Assembly: GCA_017458225.1 (NCBI GenBank) | Contig: JAFTFX010000013.1 | Location: forward strand, 1 to 64,000 | Length of the DNA stretch: 64,000 nt | Direction of reading: 5' to 3' | Source: Prevotella sp. | Lineage (GTDB): Bacteria; Bacteroidota; Bacteroidia; Bacteroidales; Bacteroidaceae | Part shown: positions 8,619 to 17,717 of the stretch, in pieces | Position numbering within the stretch: position 1 is the stretch's first letter | How the letters are laid out: each line of letters begins with the position of its first letter | The notes under the pieces: model-generated | Seen by the model: the letters and a program-made list of their open reading frames with translations, nothing else | What the model was told of the DNA's origin: nothing | Databases searched by the model: none | Position numbers and translations under genes: made by a program

Positions 8619-9731
8619 ATGAAGCATGTTCTTTTTATAATTAACTCCCTTCGTTTTGGCGGAGCGGAACACATGTTGCTGAACATTCTGCAACAAATAG
8701 ATTATAATAGGTATGATGTAAGTCTTGTCTATTTCGTTAAGGATGGTATTTATGTATCTGAGATACCCCAACGAGTAAAAATCATAAGACCATTTACAAA
8801 AGGTACTCGACTATCCAACGTGTTGTGTTTTCTGTTAAAAAAGTTGGGGCTTTTAAAGAAATGGTATGAAAGGCGCATATTGTCCAGTATAGGTTATTAT
8901 GATGCTATAATATCTTATTTGGAAGGCTTTCCGGTCTTAGTTCATTCTTTGATTACAGAACGTGGAAAGGAGAATATAAGTTTTATACATACAGACTTAA
9001 AGGCTTTCCCAGATGCGATTCAACAGCTTGGAGGTAAAGACTGTTGTCAAGAGGCATATAATAAAATGGACAAGTTGGTGTTTGTCAGTCAGACAGCTTT
9101 GGATTCTTTTAATAAAGTATTTCCTGATGTCACAAGTACCTTAACAGTGCTACCAAACTTTATTGATATACAAGGAGTTCTTAAAAAAGGGAATGATTAC
9201 GAGGTTGAGAAGAAAGGTTATACAGTAACGGCAATTAGCCGCCTAGCTCCTGTAAAAGGAATAGAAATCATTCCTTCTATTGCGGCTGCTATAAAAGCGC
9301 GTGGAGAGGAGGTTCACTTTTTTATTGTTGGAGATGGTAGTGAAAGAAAAAGCATAGAAGATTTAATTCAGTCAAACGGGGTGCCTGATTTAGTGAAATT
9401 AGCTGGCTATCAGGAGAATCCGTATCCATATTTGAAAATAGCAGACATATATCTGTCAACATCTATTTCAGAAGGAATGCCATTGACATTTTGCGAAGCT
9501 ATGGCTTTTGGTAAACCAATAGTCGCGAGCAGAACCGCTGGTTCTGAGTATATGCTTGATGAGAACATTGGAATAATAGTGGAAAGAACAGCATCATCTT
9601 TTGTAGAAGCTATACTTAGTCTTATACATAATAAAGAAAAGAGAGAAAAGATGGGGTGCATTGCGCGTGAGAAGTCATTAAACTATGGTAGTGAACCATA
9701 TATGAGAGCTCTTTATACAATGCTTGGCTAA
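8619..9731 (+). CDS. Glycosyltransferase family 4
   Basis: A 370-residue GT-B retaining glycosyltransferase. The N-terminal glycine-rich loop is RFGGAEHMLLN. The donor domain begins near AISRLAPVKG, and the EX7E-type motif SEGMPLTFCEAMAFGKP lies at about residues 285-301. The gene starts on the base after the previous stop. It should add one sugar to the growing undecaprenyl-linked repeat unit in the cytoplasm; the specific sugar is unknown. It belongs to the AT-rich, tightly packed run of transferases. Confidence 0.85.
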   Translation: MKHVLFIINSLRFGGAEHMLLNILQQIDYNRYDVSLVYFVKDGIYVSEIPQRVKIIRPFTKGTRLSNVLCFLLKKLGLLKKWYERRILSSIGYYDAIISYLEGFPVLVHSLITERGKENISFIHTDLKAFPDAIQQLGGKDCCQEAYNKMDKLVFVSQTALDSFNKVFPDVTSTLTVLPNFIDIQGVLKKGNDYEVEKKGYTVTAISRLAPVKGIEIIPSIAAAIKARGEEVHFFIVGDGSERKSIEDLIQSNGVPDLVKLAGYQENPYPYLKIADIYLSTSISEGMPLTFCEAMAFGKPIVASRTAGSEYMLDENIGIIVERTASSFVEAILSLIHNKEKREKMGCIAREKSLNYGSEPYMRALYTMLG

Positions 9732-9733
9732 TT

Positions 9734-10825
9734 ATGTTTTACACTTTATTATTTTATATTATTTCTAATCTTCTTTGTACGCAAATAAAGGATAGAAAGA
9801 AGGCAATGCAGGCTGTATTTACGTTTGCTGCCATCTATATGAGTTTAAGATACAATTATCCTTCGGATTATCCGGCGTATCAAGGTGCATTTTATCAGTA
9901 TAGTAATCCAGGTTACGTATATGACCCCGACACTGATCACATGGAGTATGGATGGTTTTTATTAAACAGACTATTTGCACCACTGGGTTATTATGTATTT
10001 GTGGCTTTTTGCTCATGCATTTTTGCATACGGATTATATGTAATTACAGAGGCTATTGTACCGAAAGTTTACCTCCCGTTAGTTGTGCTAGGTTTGTTTG
10101 TGATGGGTAGTTTTGAGATTCTGATGTCTGCCCAGCGTCAACTACTTGTTACTGGTATATTTCTTATAGCTTATAGATGGCTGATATATCAGAGGATTAA
10201 CGGATTAAAGAGTTTATTTAAAATTCGGACGTTATTATACTTTGCCATTATTTTTATGTGTTTATTTTTTCATAAATCCGCTTTGTTTTTAATGTTCATC
10301 CCCTTTTTGTATGTTTTACCGTCAAAATCACCAGCAGTTATGCTAGGGTTAGCTGTGGCAGCAGTATTCTTGCTTTTGTATGGTAACTTATATTTAGTTG
10401 ACTTCTTTGAACAATTACAAGAAGAGAGCGGGGAATATAGTTACATGGTATTTACTGGTGAATATAGTGGCACAGTCTCTTTCCTTCAAGCGTCCATGTG
10501 GATTTTTCAGTTCATATGTGTATCGCATGTATATTTAAAATACTCCTACGATAATAACGAAAAAGCAATAATGCTTATCTCAATGCTTTCTATTCTTATT
10601 ATAATATCAGGTTATTCTCTGGGACAGATTGCGAGACTCACGCATTTTATATACATGTTTTCATTTATGGTATTTGCGATAATTGCACAAAAGCTTAAAG
10701 GACGGAGTTTTCAAAAAACTTATATTTTGGTTAATTGGGCTTGGGTTATATGGAATGCGATGAAAGTCTTTAGCATTCCCAGAGGGACCTTGTACGAATA
10801 TAAGTTATTGTTATTTAATCTCTGA
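9734..10825 (+). CDS. wzy: EpsG-like polysaccharide polymerase (Wzy)
   Basis: A 363-residue multi-spanning membrane protein with about ten hydrophobic segments. The N-terminal periplasmic-loop region LRYNYPSDYPAYQGAF is characteristic of the EpsG/Wzy-type polymerase family, in which a conserved Asp-rich segment follows the first helices. Its likely role is joining repeat units at the periplasmic face. It starts 2 bases after the preceding GT4 gene and ends 4 bases before the next. Wzy proteins diverge strongly, so the call rests on topology, this motif and position in the locus. Confidence 0.78.
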   Translation: MFYTLLFYIISNLLCTQIKDRKKAMQAVFTFAAIYMSLRYNYPSDYPAYQGAFYQYSNPGYVYDPDTDHMEYGWFLLNRLFAPLGYYVFVAFCSCIFAYGLYVITEAIVPKVYLPLVVLGLFVMGSFEILMSAQRQLLVTGIFLIAYRWLIYQRINGLKSLFKIRTLLYFAIIFMCLFFHKSALFLMFIPFLYVLPSKSPAVMLGLAVAAVFLLLYGNLYLVDFFEQLQEESGEYSYMVFTGEYSGTVSFLQASMWIFQFICVSHVYLKYSYDNNEKAIMLISMLSILIIISGYSLGQIARLTHFIYMFSFMVFAIIAQKLKGRSFQKTYILVNWAWVIWNAMKVFSIPRGTLYEYKLLLFNL

Positions 10826-10829
10826 TATT

Positions 10830-12092
10830 ATGAGAGTATTATGGCTAACGTTCACTGTGTTCCCAGAAGCAATGAGCTTGTATTCTGGAGAGACGGTGCA
10901 TCGAGGATCGGGAGGATGGCTATTCAGTTCTGCAACTGAATTAAGGAAGCAATCTGATGAGATTGAGTTGTGTGTGGCTACTGTCGCAAATTGTTTCTAT
11001 AAATTCAGAAAGTTACGGGGGGAAGAGATTCTTTATTATGCTATCCCCTCGGGAAGCGGTTTTGATGAATATCATCATGGGTACGATAATTATTGGAAAA
11101 TAATTAATGATGAATTTAAACCAGATGTGGTGCATGTACATGGTGTAGAATCTTCAATAGGTCTTTCTTATATAAGAGTTAATGGAAACAAAAATGTTGT
11201 GTGTTCTTTCCAAGGGCTGCCCAATATTATAGCAAGGTATTTAATGCATGGATTGACATTAAAAGAGATGCTAAAAAACACCACAATCAGGGATATAGTT
11301 CGTTTTAACACATATTTAAGTTTGGTAAAATTGAATGCACAAAAGGATACCATGGTTAAAGATATGATGTTAGAGTGTGATAATTTTATAGGCAGAACAG
11401 AATGGGATAAAACTCACCTATGGGCCGTTAACCCAAAAGCAAAGTACTTCTTTTGTAACGAGACTCTTCGACCAATTTTCTACAATAATATTTGGCAATA
11501 TGAAAAATGCAGGCCACATACAATTTTTATAAGTGCGATGAAGGGACTTCATATCTTCTTGAATGCGTTGCCGATTATTGTCAGACAGTACCCTGATACG
11601 CAAGTTTTAGTCGCAACAGGCGGCAATTTGATTAATGATGATATAAGGAGTAAATTAAGGATGACAGGCTTTGAACATATGATAAGAAATAGGATGCGAA
11701 AGTTTAAAATAGAAAAGTATATTCATTTTTTGGGGCCTCTAAATGAAGAACAAATGGTAAACCACTATTTACAAGCCAATGTGTTTGTAAGTCCTTCAAC
11801 ATGCGAGAATTCATCTAACTCTGTATGCGAGGCACAACTACTAGGTGTTCCATTAATAGCATCTTATGTTGGTGGAATGGCAGATCTGATTCCTAATGAT
11901 TCCTGTGGGGTTATGTATAGATGTGAGGAGTTTGAGATGCTGGCAAAAAATGTTTGTAACATATTCGAGAATTCTTCTTTCGACAATAGTGAAATGAGAA
12001 ACGTCGCATTGAAAAGACATGATGCTATTATTAATGCCAAAAGAACAATTGATATATATACTACAATAATAAATACATCTAATAAGATATGA
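10830..12092 (+). CDS. Glycosyltransferase family 4
   Basis: A 420-residue GT-B protein. The N terminus (RVLWLTFTVFPE, then GSGGWLFSSATEL) fits the acceptor domain of GT4 enzymes. VHVHGVESS lies near residue 95. The EX7E region reads CENSSNSVCEAQLLGVP at about residues 330-346, with Glu at both expected positions. It overlaps the next gene by three bases (ATGA). Strongly AT-rich, like its neighbours. Sugar specificity is unknown. Confidence 0.83.
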   Translation: MRVLWLTFTVFPEAMSLYSGETVHRGSGGWLFSSATELRKQSDEIELCVATVANCFYKFRKLRGEEILYYAIPSGSGFDEYHHGYDNYWKIINDEFKPDVVHVHGVESSIGLSYIRVNGNKNVVCSFQGLPNIIARYLMHGLTLKEMLKNTTIRDIVRFNTYLSLVKLNAQKDTMVKDMMLECDNFIGRTEWDKTHLWAVNPKAKYFFCNETLRPIFYNNIWQYEKCRPHTIFISAMKGLHIFLNALPIIVRQYPDTQVLVATGGNLINDDIRSKLRMTGFEHMIRNRMRKFKIEKYIHFLGPLNEEQMVNHYLQANVFVSPSTCENSSNSVCEAQLLGVPLIASYVGGMADLIPNDSCGVMYRCEEFEMLAKNVCNIFENSSFDNSEMRNVALKRHDAIINAKRTIDIYTTIINTSNKI

Positions 12093-13252
12093 CAAAGTAC
12101 ATTGTGGTTCATTCTGGAGCACGAGATCAATATAAGCTGGCTGAAGCTCTCTTTAAGCATGGCAAGTTGGGGTATTTGGTGACAGATGATATTCTCTTTA
12201 GGAGAGAGTATAAGGGTATGTTTCCGAGGTCATTGATAAAAATTTCTTATCTCGGATTGCTGGTGAGAATGATCCTGAAAGTATATAATTTCGGTGAACG
12301 AATGCAGCAGCAAAAGGGCAAATATCTTGGTAGAACAGCAGGTAAATTGTCCAAAAGAAAGAACATGCCGCTGATGGCTTTACAAGAGTATGCGTATCAT
12401 GCCTATCAATATTCTGATGTGCGACCAAGAATAGTGTTCCAATTCCATCCTCAGGCGAATGCCAATAAAATGATTTTTGTGAACGAGATAAGACGAAACC
12501 CAGAGATGTCGGGTTTTACAAACGAGATGTCTATATATACTCCTAAGAAGATTCAAGAGGCTGAAGATGAATTGAGAGGTACAGACTATTATATAGCAGC
12601 TAGTTCGTTTACTAAACAAACGCTGGTAGAAAATGGCGCTGACCCACTAAAGATATTCGTTGCGCCGTACGGCGTTGACACTTCAAAATATCCATTCAAA
12701 GATAGAGTTGTACCCAAGACCGTCCAATTTGTTTTTGTGGGTAGTTTTGTGGAACGGAAAGGGGCATTTTATTTATTACAAGCTGTAAAGCGTTTAGAAG
12801 AAGAAGGCTTAAATTTTCGTCTGAAAATCATATCTAGATTTGTTGGCAATGAGTCGCTATTAAAGCAGCTTGGCATAAGAAGTGTGGAAGTGTTATACAA
12901 TGTTAGCCATTCTGAACTAATCAGTAATTTGCATAATTCTGATGTGTTTGTATTTCCGTCATTATTTGAGGGCTTTGCGTTTGTTATCGTCGAGGCTATG
13001 TCATCAGGATTGCCTGTTATTACTACCCCCAGGACTTGTGGCTTTGATGTTATTACCGAAGGTGAGGAAGGATTTATTATAGAGCCATCGGATGTAGAAG
13101 CACTCTATGAAAAGATGAAATTCTTTATCCTTCATCCAGAGCGATGTCCTGTAATGGGAAAGAAAGCAGCACGACGTGCTAAATTGATTACTTGGCAAAA
13201 TTTTGAAAATAAGATTATTGAAGCAGTCGAAACAATAGAAAAGCAATCATGA
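12089..13252 (+). CDS. Glycosyltransferase family 4
   Basis: A 387-residue GT-B transferase. The donor domain begins with FVGSFVERKGAFYLLQA near residue 210, and the EX7E motif is FEGFAFVIVEAMSSGLP at about residues 291-307, followed by TTPRTCGFDVI. Its start overlaps the preceding stop, and its stop overlaps the next start (ATGA), so translation is probably coupled through the three genes. Donor sugar is not predictable. Confidence 0.85.
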   Translation: MTKYIVVHSGARDQYKLAEALFKHGKLGYLVTDDILFRREYKGMFPRSLIKISYLGLLVRMILKVYNFGERMQQQKGKYLGRTAGKLSKRKNMPLMALQEYAYHAYQYSDVRPRIVFQFHPQANANKMIFVNEIRRNPEMSGFTNEMSIYTPKKIQEAEDELRGTDYYIAASSFTKQTLVENGADPLKIFVAPYGVDTSKYPFKDRVVPKTVQFVFVGSFVERKGAFYLLQAVKRLEEEGLNFRLKIISRFVGNESLLKQLGIRSVEVLYNVSHSELISNLHNSDVFVFPSLFEGFAFVIVEAMSSGLPVITTPRTCGFDVITEGEEGFIIEPSDVEALYEKMKFFILHPERCPVMGKKAARRAKLITWQNFENKIIEAVETIEKQS

Positions 13253-14439
13253 AAATTGCCTATTTAACGAATTATTTAGGTCTGGAATTTCTGACTAAAT
13301 ATGGGAAAGGTAAAAAATTTGCCCTTTCCGGTCCTTTTAAGTCTCGTGGTATTGCTCGCTCGCTGATGGCGGCTGGACATGAGGTAACGGTATATAGCCC
13401 AGCCGTGACCACCTGTGATGCCGTGATTCCTGCATTCACGGAAGTGGAGGAATACCCCGAAGGGAAGTTGACTATTAAATATTGCAACATACTTTCCAAG
13501 CGTCGTTGCGCTCCCATCAACGAATGGCGCATCAGCAGGATGTTGAGAAAAGAAGCAAGGGAATATGATGCCCTTGTGTATTATAATATCACTCTGAGTG
13601 CAGCACTTTCCATTGGGGCATTCAATCACGCTATTAAGGTAATTGAGTATGAGGATAACATCTTTAACCGTTCCTTAGTCGATGATAAGATTAGTATGGA
13701 GGGTTATAAGCGGAAACTCTATAACTATCTGATGGCACGTACACATGGCGTGATGGCTGTTTGCCTGGGACTTCAACTGAAGGAGACTCTGAAATATAGT
13801 GTGCTGACTCCTGGTATCATCAACGAGGATGTCATCAACAATGTAAGTAACCGCGTGAATACGATTACAAAGGATAAGCCGGTGCATATCATCCTAACCG
13901 GTGGCATCCATTACAGCAAGGGTGGTGATTTGTTGGTGAAAACAATGACGCATATCAAGACACCATGTATTGTTTCGGTTTATGGTAACTGCAACTTGGA
14001 TGAGGCCTTAAAGAAACTGATTGCAGATGTGCCTGAGCGACATGAGTTCCGCTTTAAGGGCTATATGGAACATGCAGAACTCATCAAGACCCTTGACAAA
14101 GACGCAGACATCCTTATCAACACCACTCGTAGTATGGGCGTTGGTGCTCAGGCCGCAGGTTTCCCATTTAAGATGATGGAGTATGCATCTACGGGGCGGC
14201 CAATCGTAAGTAGTGAGATTGGAAAGTTGGATGAAGAGTATAACCGCCATATCACTTACTATGATAGCGAACAACCAGAGGCGATAGCCGCTGCGGTGGA
14301 AGAGGTGATTGCTCATTATGATGAGAAGGTACAATTGGCGTTAGATCTCCAGAAGAAGGTGCTTAACGAATACACCATTGAAGGAACCGGTAAGAAACTG
14401 AATTCATTCTTTAAAGAAATAGAGGCTCATGAATCTTAG
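13249..14439 (+). CDS. GT-B glycosyltransferase
   Basis: A 396-residue protein with a GT4-like layout: an N-terminal Rossmann strand (KIAYLTNYLGLEFL), a GPFKSRGIARSLMAAGHEV loop-helix typical of the acceptor domain, and a donor domain starting at VHIILTGGIHYSKGGDLL near residue 205. The C-terminal site reads GAQAAGFPFKMMEYASTGRP, where Glu of MEYAS takes the second EX7E position and the first Glu is not obvious. Base composition is less AT-rich from here on, so the right edge of the acquired segment may lie near this gene. It overlaps the acyltransferase gene by 11 bases. Confidence 0.8.
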   Translation: MKIAYLTNYLGLEFLTKYGKGKKFALSGPFKSRGIARSLMAAGHEVTVYSPAVTTCDAVIPAFTEVEEYPEGKLTIKYCNILSKRRCAPINEWRISRMLRKEAREYDALVYYNITLSAALSIGAFNHAIKVIEYEDNIFNRSLVDDKISMEGYKRKLYNYLMARTHGVMAVCLGLQLKETLKYSVLTPGIINEDVINNVSNRVNTITKDKPVHIILTGGIHYSKGGDLLVKTMTHIKTPCIVSVYGNCNLDEALKKLIADVPERHEFRFKGYMEHAELIKTLDKDADILINTTRSMGVGAQAAGFPFKMMEYASTGRPIVSSEIGKLDEEYNRHITYYDSEQPEAIAAAVEEVIAHYDEKVQLALDLQKKVLNEYTIEGTGKKLNSFFKEIEAHES

Positions 14440-15076
14440 AGAAATCGGAATACTTCGCAAGGCTTATTATATATGGCGGAACATCCAGAACCGCAACAGC
14501 TATAAGCATGGGAAGCATAATATTATTGATTGTAAGGGAGGACAGAAAGTAAATTCTCGCATCCAGATAACCGGCAATGGCAATAAAGTTGTCATGGAGA
14601 AAGGTGCCCTTCTGTTGAACTCCTTGATTAAGATTAGCGGTAACAACAATCGGGTTGTGCTGAAAGCTAACTCTTATGTGTCTGGTGCAGAACTTTGGGT
14701 GGAGAATAACAATTGCGAACTGAGCATAGGGGAGAGAACCTTCGTGGGGCATCACTCGCACTTGGCTTGTACTGAAGATGGTAGTAAGTTGCATGTGGGG
14801 TGTGATGGGATGATTTCTTCGTACGTTCAAGTTCGCACAGGTGATTCACATTCCATCGTAGATATGGAAGGGAATAGAATAAACAAAGCACAATCAGTTT
14901 TTATTGGCAACCATTGTTGGCTTGGTGAAGGCTCGAAAGTGCTGAAAGGTGTTAAACTTGAGGGAGACGATGTCGTTTCAACAGGTGCCATTGTTACCAA
15001 GTCGTTTGGGAGAAATGTGCTCATTGGAGGTGTTCCTGCGAGAGTTATAAAAGAGGGCGTTAACTGGAGAAGCTAA
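14429..15076 (+). CDS. Hexapeptide-repeat acyltransferase
   Basis: A 215-residue left-handed beta-helix protein. The imperfect hexapeptide pattern runs from about residue 45 (ITGNGNKVVMEKGALL) to the C terminus, with FIGNHCWLGEGSKVLKGV and the typical ending GGVPARVIKEG. His residues in FVGHHSH and NHCW could supply the catalytic base. It resembles the O-acetyl/O-acyl transferases of capsule loci and probably acetylates a sugar from acetyl-CoA in the cytoplasm. The start overlaps the preceding gene by 11 bases. Confidence 0.85.
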   Translation: MNLREIGILRKAYYIWRNIQNRNSYKHGKHNIIDCKGGQKVNSRIQITGNGNKVVMEKGALLLNSLIKISGNNNRVVLKANSYVSGAELWVENNNCELSIGERTFVGHHSHLACTEDGSKLHVGCDGMISSYVQVRTGDSHSIVDMEGNRINKAQSVFIGNHCWLGEGSKVLKGVKLEGDDVVSTGAIVTKSFGRNVLIGGVPARVIKEGVNWRS

Positions 15077-15096
15077 TGTAATGAGTAGAGTTGTTT

Positions 15097-16428
15097 ATGA
15101 AAACAAAAATACTGACAGACTCAATAGAACTTTTATTCGAGTCCGATAATAATACTTCCAACTGGTTCGGTTATTATAACTATGACCCACTGAACCACGA
15201 CCAAACGAAGATGCTCTGTAACAGAGCACCTAAAGATGGAGTAGCTCCGCAGAAAGGAATGGAGATTGAATTAGGCTATTATGATATTCCATCAGGCGAG
15301 TGGCATAAAATAGGTTGCTCGGACTCGTGGAACTGGCAACAAGGTGCCATGATGCAATGGCTACCAGGGGCGGGGAATGAGAATAAGGTTATTTATAATT
15401 GTTCCCATGATGGTCATCTGATCTCCAAAATTGTGGATATTATTTCTGGTGAAACCAAAGATATTGACTGGTCAATCTATGGAATAACACCTGACGGTAA
15501 AAAGTCCATTGCTCTGAATATGGAGCGTTCTTATTGGTGTCGGGCCTATCATTATGAATCTGTTGCCAATGAGGAGTATAATTGTCGGGTTGCAGAAGAT
15601 GATGGCATCTTTGAAATAGACTTGGAAACGAATGAGAGAAAAAGGATAGTATCAATACAGGATATTATCAATACAGACAGTCGCCCGGAGTTTGCTCAGT
15701 TAAAGCATTGGGTGGAGCATATAATGATCAATAAGGATGGCACCAAGTTTTGCTTCTTACACCGCTTCTCTCCAGAATATGATGTGAAGTTATATCAGAC
15801 ACGCCTTTTCATTGCGGATATAGATGGAAGCAATTTGCAAGTGATTGATAACTGGGACAAGGTTGATTGGTCGCATTTTGGATGGAGTACGAATGGTTTT
15901 TCTATTTATACGGTTGAGAACAACAAGATAGCATCCTCATATAAAGGATTAGGTAGAGACACAACAGAAAAGTTTAATCTAAAGCAGTTCGTTTTTAAAA
16001 CACTGGTCAAGATGGCTCGTTCCCTTCCTGCATCAGTCAGAAAGAAAATCAAAGGTGGGAAGTCGTATTATCAATATTACGAAACTGATGGTAATGGTCA
16101 ATTCAAACTTAAGGAGCTATTCAATCAAGTGTGCTTTGATATTGATGGGCATCCGTCTTTTACCAGTGATGGACGGTATATGATTACAGACTCATATCCT
16201 GATAATCACCTGTATCAAAGGCTAATAGTTTTTGATACTATAACAAAGAAGGCAGTAATCGCGGCAAAGTTATTTGCCTATTACCATGGCACTCCCGCTA
16301 GTTGCGACTTACATCCTAAACTCTGCAAAAACGATCAATATGTGATGGTGGATTCTGCATATAATGAATACCATCATTTGTTGCTATTCAAATTGAATTG
16401 GGAAACAATAAAAAAACAAATATCATAA
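15097..16428 (+). CDS. Propeller-like protein of capsule locus, function unknown
   Basis: A 443-residue protein I cannot assign to a named enzyme. It has no signal peptide or membrane segment. Repeated sheet-like segments with aromatic-Asp-Gly motifs (SHDGHLISKI, ITPDGKKSI, NKDGTKFCF, DIDGSNLQV, TSDGRYMI, spaced about 50-100 residues) suggest a beta-propeller such as the TolB/oligogalacturonate lyase fold. A longer frame begins with TTG at 15091, but ATG at 15097 is the likelier start, 20 bases after the acyltransferase stop. The stop overlaps the next glycosyltransferase ATG (TAATG). It sits among transferases, so a role in modifying or recognising the repeat unit is a guess. Confidence 0.75.
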   Translation: MKTKILTDSIELLFESDNNTSNWFGYYNYDPLNHDQTKMLCNRAPKDGVAPQKGMEIELGYYDIPSGEWHKIGCSDSWNWQQGAMMQWLPGAGNENKVIYNCSHDGHLISKIVDIISGETKDIDWSIYGITPDGKKSIALNMERSYWCRAYHYESVANEEYNCRVAEDDGIFEIDLETNERKRIVSIQDIINTDSRPEFAQLKHWVEHIMINKDGTKFCFLHRFSPEYDVKLYQTRLFIADIDGSNLQVIDNWDKVDWSHFGWSTNGFSIYTVENNKIASSYKGLGRDTTEKFNLKQFVFKTLVKMARSLPASVRKKIKGGKSYYQYYETDGNGQFKLKELFNQVCFDIDGHPSFTSDGRYMITDSYPDNHLYQRLIVFDTITKKAVIAAKLFAYYHGTPASCDLHPKLCKNDQYVMVDSAYNEYHHLLLFKLNWETIKKQIS

Positions 16429-17717
16429 TGGGACAGAAGCTTAAGATTGCTTTGATAAGCCATACTTTTCAGATTAACTACTATGCTAGGAGATGGCAAT
16501 TGTTCGCTCAAGCTCATCCTGATGTCGATGTTACTTTGATAACACCATCTGTAGTAAAATGGTATCCCAAAAAGGACTATTCTTACGGAAATTCCAAAAC
16601 AACTACAGGTAAGGAGGTTGACGAGGGTAACTTCCATGTCAGGTTGGTAAAACCTATATTCAAGAGATCGTTCCTGTCGTGGAATATCAAGTCAGTGCTT
16701 AAAGAGATTAAGCCTGATGTGTTTTATCATGTTGGTTTCCATACGCAAATATCATTGGTGCAGATAGGCATGATAATGAGACATCATTTCCCGAAGTCTA
16801 AGTTGATATTGCATAGTATGCGAGGCCCTAACTTCGACTTAAAGGTGGATAAGTCGCCTTGCTCTGTGAAAGAATGGATTATGCGGAGGGTAATGTATGT
16901 TTACTACTCAGCAATTTGGTGTTATGTAAAGAAACATTATAAGGCTGTATTCTGCCATTACCCCGATGCTGTTGAATGCTTCAGAAAAGAAGGGTATGAA
17001 GGGCCTATTTACATGCAAACGCAAGTAGGCGTAAATTCGGAGTGGTTTCACCCTGATGAGGCAGCCCGTAAAGAAATCAGAGAGAAGTACAATCTAGGTG
17101 ATGCCTTTGTTTTTGGCAGTGCATCACGTTTTTCAGAAGAGAAGGGCGTGGATGACATCTTGGAGGCCTTGCCCAAAGACGGCAATTGGAAATATCTAAT
17201 GATGGGCGCGGGCTCTAAAAAAGAAGAGCAACGCCTGAAGGATAAGATTCGGAGAAAGGGTATAGAAGACAAAGTGATTATGACCGGCTTCGTTGACTGG
17301 TATGAGATTACAAAATACTGGAATGCCATTGATTGTGGCATTCATGTGCCTCGCACAACAGCTCATTGGGTGGAGACTTTCTCACTTTCTTCAATCCAGC
17401 CACAAGCTACCAAGAAACCAGTGATAGGAAATACATCGGGCTCCGTCCCATACCAGATTGGATTTGAAAACATGATTGTGCCTGAAGGGGATATTAAAGC
17501 CCTGAGCGAAAAGATTTCATGGGTATTGGCTAATCAAGAAGAGGCACAGAAGATAGGTGAGGAGATGTATAAACGTACTTTAAATAGCTTCAGCGTTAAT
17601 CATCTAAATGAAATGTTCTATGACACGCTTGTTGAGGACGTAATGCAAGGTGCGTTTGATCCATCTAAAGCTGATATGACAAAATATACACCAAAGAAAG
17701 GCGAGATATATGCCTAG
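16428..17717 (+). CDS. Glycosyltransferase family 4
   Basis: A 429-residue GT-B transferase starting IALISHTFQINYYARRW. The donor domain opens with FGSASRFSEEKGVDDILEAL near residue 225, and later VETFSLSSIQPQATKKPVIG replaces the usual EX7E, so the second acidic residue is not conserved. ATG at 16428 is preferred over an in-frame TTG at 16398, because it overlaps the previous stop as TAATG, a common coupling form here. It overlaps the next gene by 8 bases. Confidence 0.83.
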   Translation: MGQKLKIALISHTFQINYYARRWQLFAQAHPDVDVTLITPSVVKWYPKKDYSYGNSKTTTGKEVDEGNFHVRLVKPIFKRSFLSWNIKSVLKEIKPDVFYHVGFHTQISLVQIGMIMRHHFPKSKLILHSMRGPNFDLKVDKSPCSVKEWIMRRVMYVYYSAIWCYVKKHYKAVFCHYPDAVECFRKEGYEGPIYMQTQVGVNSEWFHPDEAARKEIREKYNLGDAFVFGSASRFSEEKGVDDILEALPKDGNWKYLMMGAGSKKEEQRLKDKIRRKGIEDKVIMTGFVDWYEITKYWNAIDCGIHVPRTTAHWVETFSLSSIQPQATKKPVIGNTSGSVPYQIGFENMIVPEGDIKALSEKISWVLANQEEAQKIGEEMYKRTLNSFSVNHLNEMFYDTLVEDVMQGAFDPSKADMTKYTPKKGEIYA

